DNA of 64,000 nucleotides from Tipula vernalis. Its lineage: Eukaryota > Arthropoda > Insecta > Diptera > Tipulidae. The translations under genes were made by a program, and so were the position numbers. The notes beneath the pieces are model-generated. The model was not told the origin of the DNA and made no database searches. It saw only the letters and a program-made list of their open reading frames with translations. The stretch lies in the NCBI GenBank assembly GCA_958295665.1, contig OY282558.1:334587106-334651105 (forward strand), written 5' to 3'. Positions 1 through 10,337 of this stretch are shown here, one piece after another. Numbering within the stretch: the first letter of the stretch is position 1; every line of letters begins with the position of its first letter.

Positions 1-1577
1 CAAGCGATTCATGGTTAAAACTGTACTGAATTGACGTTTCAAAAACATGTTTAATCAGGGTTAATCGGTTGACAAATGTCAAAGATATTCAATGTTTTCG
101 TACTCCCATAAAAGATGGCGCACCCTGTACAAATAACATAACCCACCTTTTGCTTTCAATTCGGAATAGCAAATTTTGCAAAAAACAGCTTCTCCCTATC
201 CATGGTTTCAAATGTTGATCATTTTCCCAGCTACATATGTACATAAGTGCGCACAGTTTTTCTTTTCTTCGATTTCTAAAAAAGGGAGAGAAAATTTTAT
301 AACAAAAATTTATTGCAAAATATTCGAACTTACCGGCGACCAGTCACCTTCATTTATGATGTCGCTATCATCAGAATTTATTCTTGATATGGAAAATTCT
401 CGGTTTTTATCAGTTTTTCAAGCTGTATGTTGATTTGAAGTTGAAGCTGCGAAAGTGTTATACGAATTTGTTAAATATAACAAAACAATAAAAAAACAAA
501 ACACTTAACTGTTTTTATATGCGGTTTACAGGAATTTTGTAATTTTGAGAACTCTTTCCAAGAGATTATGAATTATCATACTACAAGCAACAGCTAATTT
601 GGTTAAGTGGCTTTTTAAGAAATTCTTCCTCTTTTTCCTTTGCAAAATAGTCGTGGATTTTCTTAGTAAGGTTTCATATCTCCGAACTACACTTTACTAA
701 ATGATTCCTTCTCATCAGTACTCCAAAAACAATTTTTGGTCATAAATATGGAAAATAAACATCACTGTTAAAACACTTTATAAAATGTTTGAAAATCACA
801 AAATTTGGAATTATTTATTATTAAAATTTGATAAAATCTGAACTAGCTAGCGGATATAAACTCTGTATTTCAAATGTATACAAGGACAAATTGATGAAAA
901 TAAAAGTTAACCGTTGTATTCGAATCGTCAGGTGAACGACTCTCTGTTTGCGCAACACGCAAACACGGTCTGTTTACCCTATAGAATTTGATGCAACTTC
1001 TTCGTCAATTTCACGAAATGTCGATTGCTGTGGTTCAATCCCTGCATCTTTTTTATATCTTGATTATTTAATGTCTTGATCACTAACTTTACTGAACTTA
1101 ATTTATCTTTCACAGTCACTTTAAAATCCACCTACAGAGCATGGAACAGACTCAGAGCCTTGGTCCCAAGTGTTTAACTCTAGGCCTACCAATCTCTAAT
1201 TAACTAATTATATCGGTTTATTCAGACTGAAGCACGCGTTTGTGATTTATGATATAAAGTCCGGCAACGTTGAATTCAGAACTACCTCAATTTTAATAAT
1301 AAATACACTTTAAAAGTTGGCATGAAATTTCCTTATTGATCTTTTTGCTCCAAAATGATGAGAAAGCTCATTTTCTGAGCTTATTAAGGAATCTAATTTT
1401 TCTAGAGCAGATTGGCGCCATTTGTACTGCTCTTAAACCCGGCAGAGACCGTTTTCTTCCGCAAAAAATGCAATATCCAATTATTAACTAAAATAACGGG
1501 TTTGGCTTGAAATACCGTTTTTGAAAATTCCGTTTTTCCAAATCACTTATTTCAAAATCCCTTTGAAATAAGGGATA

Positions 1578-1591
1578 CCCCCCCCCCCCCC
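1578..1591. repeat. poly-C run
   Basis: A run of 14 C is conspicuous in strongly AT-rich surroundings. It is a likely length-variable site. Confidence 0.9.
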
Positions 1592-2949
1592 AGACAAAAA
1601 TTTCTGATAGAGATTAATGCTATCTTTTTAATGTGCTTGTGTCGAATGCAAAAGTAAGTTTTCCAAGCACTCAATTAATATGAGGAAGCCGTGCACTTGT
1701 GAACGACCCGTCACTTCATTGTTCATTCCCATGATCCTCTTGCTTTTGAGTTGTATATATTTTGCACTAATATATATATTTGCACTAATATTTTGCGTAA
1801 TGAGCAAAGAAACATTGGAACCTTACTTTAAAATTTTCGATGAATTAATCAAATTAGTTTCTGTTTCTTCCGCTTTTATTTTGACCAAATTATTTGGTGC
1901 AAGATTCGAAATAAGGGCCCTGCTACTCTAGATATGGCTACTCCGAAGTGCTTAGCATTAAGGCGCGAATGCTAAAAAGTTTAGCATTTATAACCCCTCT
2001 AGTATTTCCAACTAAATGGAAATTGGTTGATATAACGTCAATAAAATTAGTAAATGTTTGAAGATTAGAAGCCCCAAAGCGAGCCAATGTTTTGGTATAG
2101 AACTACAACTAACCTTAGGGCAGCAAAATATCCAGACACTTTCCTACTTTTATGTAGAGTTGAGGCGTAGCGTCGTCTTCTTATAAGGTCATGGTAGGGA
2201 AGAGGAAAACTTCGTGGTTTTGTGAAATGAGATTTTGAAAAAGTGGTTCTCAAAATACGGAGTTATCGGCCGCTCCCCAAAATAACACCTACAAAATATT
2301 AGCCTGTCTACGTATTGCGTTTTACATCAGTCTGATTTACAAAAAACTTAAAGTTGTCATTAAAAAAAATTACATCTAGGAATTTTCGTTTGGTATAGAA
2401 CGCAAAAAGTTAAGTTAGCGTATTCTAAAATTGTGCAATCAAATTTTTTATTAAATATATAATTTAAAAAGCATTAACTAAATTTAAAATTAACATATCA
2501 CATTCTTATCGTTTAATAATCATTTTTACAAACTAATTATTTTTTGATCTTGTAATAAAAAAAAATAATTCAGATTTAATTTTTTTCAGGCGGGTTTCAT
2601 CAGGGTAAGTAAATTAATATTAAAATTTCAACATAAAGAAAGTGAGTAGTTTTGCTATTGACAGTGTTTGACAGTGACAACTTCTAATTGATATTTGAAG
2701 ATGGCCTGTGGGTATATTAATACTAATGAAACCAATAAACTTTATTTTAACTCAAATAATTGTTGACCAATGTAATGGCTTCATCAACTGGAAAAATAAA
2801 CTTAAAAAGCAACGTGGTAAACAATCAGCTATAAATTTGTACGTTCCAAAAAATGGCAAATTTTGTATGGTGTTTCGTACACAATAAGGATGAGGAAGGA
2901 AACAGCTCACGGCAAAAATATATTGTTTGGGTGATGGATTTCAGCTTAA

Positions 2950-2973
2950 TTTTTTTTTTTTTTTTTTTTTTTT
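2950..2973. repeat. poly-T run
   Basis: A run of 24 T. It could be the reverse complement of a retroposon poly-A tail, but no retroposon body or target duplication was recognised beside it. Confidence 0.9.
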
Positions 2974-4374
2974 GCCAATAAAATAAATATTTTATATTCG
3001 TATTCGTATTAGTATAAACTGACGATTTTTTTTTTTGTTTTACAATTTTTTAACTCGTTCTTTTTAGAAATGTAAATTTTAAATATTTCGTGATAAATTC
3101 CATTTTTATATTTACTTTTTTTTTAATAATCAATTTGACAAGCTTATATACATTTGTATGATAGTTATTTAAATATTTCATGGTGATATTTTGATAAATT
3201 GCATAACTATTGCAGCGACATAAAAAATATTCAAATTAATTAACTAGAAAAATCCATATTAGCAAAACAAATTCAAATCAAAATCTTGCGAATTTAGTTG
3301 GCTAATTTGCCTAAATTAATGTTTTATACTTTAAAAACTAGCGTAGCGTTCTTTGGATAAATTTCGTTTTAGCATTCGTTAATAATTACAACGATAAATG
3401 TACAGCAATTATTCGACAGTAATCTCTTGTAGCGGAGACCGCTTTGTTTCTAGAAAATTATCAAACCGAAATAAAAATTTGCCAATTGAATGGCTACTCC
3501 TATGTTTTAGTTCAATTTTTCTCGAATCAAAATGACCTCGTTGTCCTTCTCTGAAGTGAATTTATCTAAACCTCTATACCGCTTAACGCGCTTCGTCACA
3601 AATGGCACAGATGTTTTGGTATACATATTTTGCTATTTGCTGTATCACACTCATTTTTGGTCCTTTCCAATAGATAACTACATAAGAATACTACTTTAAC
3701 ACTTTTTATACACGCAATTCGTTTTAATATTGTTTTTTATCCCTCAAATGTTCAAACAGAATTGAAGAAAGAAGTGAATGCGAAAAAGTTAAAAGAGTGA
3801 ACAAACTAATTTTCCCTGGTACTTTGTGGTGGTGCACTGTGCGGCCAAATCGAAAAAAGTTGGAAAAAACTCCAAAAAAAATTTCTAAATGGGTTGTTTT
3901 TTCCGGTAATTTTAAGAATCACTCATAGAAGATTATATTTCCTTCTACCTGCTTTAGAATATTAGTCACAGTGCTACCTTTGTTCGAGTAGTATCAACAT
4001 TGTTACGAAATTGGTAAACAACGTCCTTGTTAGAAAATCGTAAGCACAACCAATTCTCATCGGACAAAATGGACTCTACTTACAAAAGTAAGCAAAACAT
4101 GAAAATAAATTGTATTGTACTAATTTTGAAAGTAACAAATATCAAAAAGGCACTAATTATAAAACACGATATATTACTATCAAAAGGTTGTGTTGTTCTG
4201 TCGTGTTCGATTGTAAGACTTATCAGATGTTGTAGGTGAAAGTATTATCTTTCAAATAAAATAAAAAATGGCTGCGTTAAGCTGCTTCTTCAGATTTTAT
4301 TCAAGTTTTTGAAAAACCTTTTGGTGTACAGCCTCCGGGGTTTTCCGGCGAAAAACTTAGCCAAGCGAATTTCA

Positions 4375-4680
4375 TAGTGCTTTTTTGAAGCCAGGTTCTA
4401 GGACCTCATAAAGTAAAATTATCTTCTAATGCCATCATAAGCACAGCTTAACCTTATGGGGGCGTCAATCCTAGCTTTGAAGTTGTTTGTGGTGGTTCAC
4501 CTTTCTTTGACCAAGATCTTTTTCGAACGACTTCCCCATATTTTACATACTGTTCATCGCCAGTGATGATTTGCTTCAAAAATGGGTCGATTTCGTTGCA
4601 TTTCAGTAACGATTCTCTGATGGAAATTCGGTCAATCAAACTTACTTGAGTTACTTACGGCCACACTGTGTGTGGTGGTT
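4375..4680 (-). pseudogene. mariner transposase fragment
   Basis: Reading leftward from about 4680, the frame gives SLIDRISIRESLLKCNEIDP, then a TGDE motif and VRKRSWSKKGEPPQT. This is the central part of a mariner-family DDD transposase, and the D of TGDE is the second catalytic residue of that family. After 4454 the same product continues in a shifted frame as VKLCLWWH and LLYEVLEPGF with in-frame stops. This matches the LCIWWDWKG and YYELLP block of mariners. Only about 100 of the usual roughly 345 residues remain. The first and last catalytic residues are absent, and no terminal repeats were recognised. It is a dead fragment. Confidence 0.85.
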
Positions 4681-7204
4681 AAACCGAACAAATAAACTTT
4701 GCTGTGGAAGATACTGTACGTATAAGATTTTAATTCTCCAACCGTAATTCAGCACACAGTTAACAGATATCATGTCATAAGATAATGGTAACAAGTTACG
4801 AAGTTATGTTCTTTTGTTTATTGTCCATGGATATGAAATGAAAAAAAAAAAAATAAAAATAAAAATTAAATTAATATTTATATAACAAAATATGCTTCTG
4901 TTCGTTTATTTCAATTATTTCAATTAAAATTTAAAACAAAAATATTTTTAATATTAAATTATTTTTATTTCATATTTTTTTTTTATAACAATAACAACAA
5001 CAAATTATAATAAAATAAAATACAAATTTTTACTTCATGTTGATTTCCATGATAATAGATAAAAACCGAAGAATAAAATTAAAATACTCGAATATCTCTC
5101 CTACAGAGGCAAAAATATGTAACTGCAAATCATATTTTTTGAAGTAAAATAGGAATTTATTTATTTGGTAAAATTGTTTTCCTTTAACTATACACAAACC
5201 TAGAGATGGAAGGAAGATCTATCTATGTACTATATCACTGGTGAACTTCTTTATTTAGTAGGATAAAAGGATAATTTATTTTTTATTGTTTTTTACTTTT
5301 GTTTTTTTTTTTGGAACTTTAGGAAATCTGCCAAAAGCAGTTTTATAGAGTTTTATTTGGCAAAAAACCTGTAAGTCAATAGAAATAAATTTTGAACGTA
5401 AAAATATGTTATTTTTCATATATACACTAATTTCAACAATTCAAATTAATAAATTTTTAAAATAGTTTTAATTTTAATTTAAACAACAAGAAAAATATTT
5501 ACATCGAAATTTTATAGAATCGCTTTATCTTCACATACTGTATCCATGTACATCAAAATAAATAATATTATTTATGAATGTATGCATTCTTCAAAAATGA
5601 ATAACATTATTCCTTACTGTGTGCTGATTCTCTAAAAAATAAGATAATGCCTAAGCTTGGAAAAAGCAAAGCTTAATTTTTAGGGAAGCAGGGTGCAGTT
5701 GGCAGCCAAATTAACGATTTTATACACAATTGATTTTATGCCCTAAACCGATAAAATTCTATTACAAATCAAACTTCGACGAGAAATATATTAAAGAGTT
5801 GACGTGAAGTTGTAAGGCTACACAAATAAAAAGACATACCTTACGTTCGATTAACCATAAATAAGGCATCGACCAACCGGCACAGTGCGTACGAATTGAT
5901 TGATGTGATTTTTCATTATCTGATTAGGATCGGTGATAGCAATACAACTACTTAAAACAACTATGACTCCCTTTCAAGACTGTAGGATTCATGCGCCGTC
6001 GTGTTCTCGATTTGGTTACTGCATAAGATTAAGGAAGTTACCAAAAGCAAACTGCGAAAAGATAATAGACAAACAAACAAACTATAAAGCAACAATTACA
6101 TTTCAAAGAATTCGCACGCATACTTCAAAACAAAACGAAATAAAAAATCTTTTACTGGAAAAAATATTCAAAGCTGTTGGACATAAGTGACTCATTTTTA
6201 TCTAAAGCTGAAAATAGAAAATTTCATAGACTATTCGGGGAAATGAAGAATAACGGTAAAATATTCTTCGAAGCAACTAAAATAATGAAGCGTGAAGAAA
6301 ATGAATTTGATAGCAAGAAAAATTTCCCTCCATAATTTTATTTAATTCTCTGCTGAGAACGCCTTTATTTCTCTAGTGTAATTAATTTTTCACAGGTCTG
6401 TTTTATAGATAATTGATACGAACAACTGAGTAAAAAACAAAATGGTTTATTTGTATTCAAACACTAAATCACTTCATGAGAATTGTACGTAACGTCCACC
6501 AAAAGCTATTTTAGGCCGAGGAAACACGAGCGCACAAAGGACGTCCGTCGAAACGCGCAGCGTGCCGTCCGTCGTAGCATTATGAAGACTTGTATACGAG
6601 ACAACACACGCACAACGCACGTTAGCATGGACACATTTTACGGACAACATACCACGGAAATTTGTGATCGAATTTATTATGCTAACGTACGTAAATATAA
6701 ATCATCAAAAGAATCATATCTCTGTATATATAAGAGCCCTAATGAGTCCGCCATTTTTTTACCGTGCTTTCTATAAGACGTGCAGACTTTATGATTACCA
6801 TGAAAGTCAGTGCAAAATTTTTTTTTTAAATTTACATTGAAAACTCATTATTTTCAGAAATTTTTTTTCACCCATTTGTAGATTAATAATTATATTTAGA
6901 CATAATGTGGAATGCAAACTTGTAATCTATCTATTTATCCGTAAAGTGTAATTTAAATTTCCATAATTTTATTCACAACTACACACAAAACTACAAAATC
7001 TTTTTAAACGAGAAAAATAAACAACTCTTAATATACTCAATATGGTGCGATTAGAGCGTTTATATTTTGGTTTTCTACTGGAAAGATAAGGATGTCTATT
7101 GTTTTGATTTTTTGTCTTAACACGTGTTTTTATTTTTATTTGATCGTGTTTTCGCCTTTTTGTTTGTTTTTGTTTTCTATATGTAGATTAGACAAAGGTA
7201 CATA
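4681..7204. other. AT-rich sequence without a recognised gene
   Basis: Two open frames stand out. One of 85 codons at 5933-6190 is unrecognised. One of 97 codons at 6483-6776 is rich in Arg and Thr and lies in an unusually GC-rich patch (about 6510-6650), followed by TATATATAAGAG at about 6725, which resembles a TATA box. No domain is visible in either and I do not call a gene. Direct repeats of GATTAGACAAAG...GAATTTTTTCT occur near 7186 and near 7928, on either side of the next feature. Confidence 0.45.
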
Positions 7205-7928
7205 TCTATGAATTTTTTCTAACATCGCTATAAAACAACTCAATGTCCTACTCATTTAAAACATAGGTTCTCAAATTTCCTGATTTTCCAGCAATAATCA
7301 AAAGAAAATAAGGGAATTTAAATTGAAAAACATTCTACAACAATAACAATATGTATTAAAAAAAAATTCAATTTATTGACGTCATGATTTGTCCACATCT
7401 AAAACCAATGGCAACAATCGAAATTAAAATAAATCAGAAAGAACCAAACAGAAAAACTTAAATCAATACAATGAGCGTGAAGAAAACAAAAAATCGAAAC
7501 AATCTAGCATGCTTCGCAAATTCAAAATAACAACAGAACGATATTCAAATTCAAATTTTAATAGAGGCAATAAAAGAGATGATTATTCTATTGTTTGTAA
7601 ATTTTGAGTTATTAGTTTATGACGTACATGTATTACAAAAACAACAAGACTTTAAAGTTTAAAAATAACTTATTTTTGAAGACGATTTTCACTAAGAAAT
7701 AAACATATTCATGATTCGATTTTTCAATTAAATAAAGTTACATGTTTTATGAATATTTTCGTATAAAAATAATATAAAAGCTCGTAATTCTTATAGACCA
7801 AAAATGTAAATGAAATCATACGTTTTCCCATATAGTTTCATAGTAAAAAAAAAATTGTATGTACCATATATTAAGCTTAGTAAAAAATACAGTAAATATG
7901 GAGGCTCTTATTTATAGAGTAGGCTCTG
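7205..7928 (-). repeat. dispersed non-coding repeat, copy A
   Basis: Read on the minus strand, this roughly 720-bp stretch matches copy B (40206-41010) and copy C (45294-46790) across most of its length. Shared landmarks in order are CAGAGCCTACTCT, GGCTCTTA/GAGTCTCC, TTTGATTGAAAAATCG, TATGACG, CATGCTAGATTG, GATTTATTTTAATTT, TGACGTCA and ATTTTCTTTTGAT. It has no long open frame. The minus-strand 3' side is shorter than in copies B and C. It is probably a non-autonomous transposable element or a solo fragment of one; the class is unknown. Confidence 0.8.
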
Positions 7929-8225
7929 ATTAGACAAAGATATCTGTGAATTTTTTCTATTTACTTCTTTTCTATTTAGTTCTTTGTTACTTTTATATGT
8001 TTTATATTGGAATGACAAAGATAATCCAAATTTTGTTTTGTTTTTTATTTATGAGCTTTTACTTTTAAGCTTTCCTTGTCTCTTTTGTTGGTTTTATATT
8101 GGGAAGACGAGGATGATTATATTTGTTTATATTTTTTTTATATAAGGATTTAATGGTTTGTGTGTAGTTGTTGAAAATGGAAAGGTTTTCTTTTTCAATA
8201 TATTTTAAAATGTAGAGATATACAC

Positions 8226-9478
8226 GTCGATTCAATGAAATCTTCTATTATTCTTGAAAAATCTTCTTCAATCAAATAGAAGAAATCAAAAATAGAAGAT
8301 TCTTTAATTTTACTATTTAGTGTAGCAGTGGGATTCTAATCTTCTATTTTTATTAAGGAAAGTTCGACATCAAATTTTTTTCTTCTTTTTGATGTAAACG
8401 TCAAAAATTATTATTACCAAAAAGCAACAGCTGTGAATTTGCGATAAATATTTTTAGCAATAGAGCTTATTGTGAATATGTGAATTACTATTTATATATT
8501 AAAAAATTGAAATACTTTATTTTTATAAATGAATATATTTATTTTAATTAAATTTTAATTATTTATGACAAATTTTAAAAATTACTCACATATTGGTCTC
8601 GAATTTGATACCCTAAATTGGCGGAGGTATCAATTTCCGATGTTTCATTTGAAAATTCCTCTTGCTGTATCATTCAAAAACTTGTTGTGTAGTGCAAATA
8701 TAGCATATATGATTGGGGTTGCTTTCTTAGGGGAATAATGCAGAACCCGATGGCGTAACAAACATCGAAATCTACCTTTCAATATCCCAAACAAGCTTGA
8801 TAGCTCCCTTGCCCATAAAAATGCAAAGTAGCTAGCACCTAAAAAATAAGACTAACATATGTACCTTCTATTTGCATTTTAAAATAATTCATACAAACTT
8901 GTAATTTAAATGGTATTGAGTGTAAGCGAGATTTTGCTGCTAACTCAGATATCAATGTCAGAACATTTCCCTTTTGCAAACGAAAATATTTGTGGAATAC
9001 ACTAACAGGAAGCTCAAAAGGATCCCCGTTCATTCGTATGTTCTTCAGTCTTATTTTTAGTTTTTGTCTAAAAAAATATATTTAATTAAATTTGTTTAAA
9101 CAATTAATAAATTTTCTTACGTAGCAATGCGCTTTTGGCGGTTTCTTTCCCGTTGCATTAAATAAAAATCCATTTTTTAAATTAATTTTTTGATTTAATC
9201 AGAAAAGACGGAAATGAAAACACAATCATATAAGAACACAACCCGCTTTTGATAAAAATCGAACAAAAAATATTTCTTCTTATCATAAAAGTCGCATTTG
9301 TATGTCTTCTATTTTTAGTAAAAATCTTCTAAGCGAAAAAAATCAAAAAATTTGCTTTTTTTAAATGTGGAATAGCAATTCTTCTATTTTTTCCTTCTAT
9401 TTTGACATTTAATAATTTTCATACAAAAGTATAAAAGAATAGAAGATATTGAGAATAGAAGATGTACATTGAATCGAC
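8226..9478 (-). mobile_element. Harbinger-type DNA transposon with terminal inverted repeats, internally deleted
   Basis: The ends GTCGATTCAATG (8226-8237) and CATTGAATCGAC (9467-9478) are exact inverted repeats, and similarity continues into a run of ATCTTCTATT words. The motif AATAGAAGAT or its complement recurs many times within about 200 bp of each end, as expected of subterminal transposase-binding repeats. Between them lie the start and the end of a Harbinger transposase with the catalytic core removed. The total length of 1253 bp is well below a full Harbinger. A clean three-base target duplication was not resolved. Confidence 0.85.
8645..9173 (-). pseudogene. Harbinger (PIF/HARBI1-like) transposase, core-deleted, with introns
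   Basis: Exon 1 (9173-9121) starts at ATG and encodes MDFYLMQRERNRQKRIA. A 53-base GT-AG intron (9120-9068) follows. Exon 2 (9067-8899) runs in frame through NPFELP-like GDPFELPVSVFHKYFRL and ends in SIPFKLQ. A 60-base GT-AG intron (8898-8839) leads to exon 3 (8838-8779), VLATLHFYGQGSYQACLGY then TGA. These blocks match the N-terminal region of HARBI1-like nucleases. Right after, in another frame (8776-8645), comes RFRCLLRHRVLHYS and YAIFALHNKFLND, the typical C-terminal end of the same family. The DDE core between them is missing, so no active nuclease can be made. The preserved splice sites and frame suggest fairly recent loss of function. Intron placement is my inference from frame continuity. 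Confidence 0.85.
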
Positions 9479-9526
9479 ATGATTTTCTTCTACGATTTTA
9501 AAACCATATTTACGAAACATAATTAA

Positions 9527-10160
9527 TGGGGGCGAGTAGCGGGGACAGCAGAGACGCAACGATTTCAATCAACAACGTCAATCAACACTACCTACAGTTA
9601 GTACAAATTTGGGTGACCGCATGGGAACATGATGATGGAACGAAATCTCGCCCCCTCTCACAACCGCCGATGGAAAAAATGGTGGAGGGGAATAATAATA
9701 GTTGTTTACAGCTTTTCAGAAAAAAGAGTTTGCGGTACCAGGAAATTTGTGTTGTCTTCTTACAGGTTGGAGCAGTAGATGAACTTTAAATTGTTATTGT
9801 CTTGTGCCTAAATAAATTACTAAAAAATATATTACTAACAAATTTACTAACTATCAACTACTTAGGTGTCTGGAACCGGGTTTGAGTCTGAGTCTTTTGT
9901 TGCTAACATTCCTTTCCCATCCCTCGATCTTGTTATATGTAAAAAGGTGTACGACGGCGGCCTGGCCAGGGGCGGATATCACAACATTGACTTATGTAGT
10001 TATCGATGTGGCGCCTTTCTTTACGGAGTTTTGGCTTCATGAAGAATGGTGTGTCGTGTTGTGTGTAACATGGGTATAGTGGTGTGGTATTCGCATTTAT
10101 AATACGGGAGACTTGCTTTAATGCTTGATCGTACATCGCAATCAATCAATCAATCAATCA
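9527..10160 (+). mobile_element. 634-bp retroposon (SINE or truncated LINE) with target site duplication
   Basis: A 21-base word ending GAAACATAATTAA (9506-9526) is repeated with one base missing at 10161-10180, and the insert ends in (TCAA)n. A long target duplication plus a 3' short-repeat tail is the hallmark of LINE-machinery retrotransposition. The insert begins GGGGGCGAGTAGCGGGGACA and is markedly more GC-rich than its surroundings. An 87-codon frame at 9526-9789 and a 65-codon frame at 9882-10079 lie inside, but neither shows a known domain. It could be a SINE, a 5'-truncated LINE or a processed transcript. It was inserted 48 bp from the end of the Harbinger element. Confidence 0.8.
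10139..10160 (+). repeat. (TCAA)n tail
   Basis: Five to six tandem tetranucleotides form the 3' end of the retroposon and abut the downstream target duplication. Confidence 0.9.
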
Positions 10161-10337
10161 ATATTTACGAACATAATTAACATTCAAATTAAAAAAGAAT
10201 TTATTACATTTCATCGAATTTTCATTAATAAACTTATAAATCAAAACTACCAATTTTACATTGGTTCTTATGGGAAACAGGAAAATGTTCACCTCTTATA
10301 TTAAGCTTATATTTCTTCCTTATCGCTATGATATAAT

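Larger units (their letters stand above)
1..4374. other. AT-rich sequence without a recognised gene
   Basis: Only short open frames (under 90 codons) occur here and none has a recognisable domain. A hydrophobic frame at 1680-1931 and an anonymous frame on the minus strand at 2065-2253 are not convincing genes. There is a minus-strand splice-donor-like GTAAGT near 345 and a possible 15-base exon-like segment between an AG at 2588-2589 and a GTAAGT at 2605. Both are isolated and could be chance. Homopolymer runs are listed separately. Confidence 0.6.

Noticed and set aside
345..433. Minus-strand exon-like stretch ending at GTAAGT (product with SRINSDDSDIINEGDWSP)
   Set aside because: A stop lies just upstream in frame with no acceptor or start codon that rescues it. 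It is too short to call.
2590..2604. Possible 15-base micro-exon between TTTTTTCAG and GTAAGT
   Set aside because: No neighbouring exons, no frame support and high chance expectation in AT-rich DNA.
6483..6776. 97-codon Arg/Thr-rich frame in a GC-richer patch
   Set aside because: No domain, odd composition and no supporting splice or initiation context.
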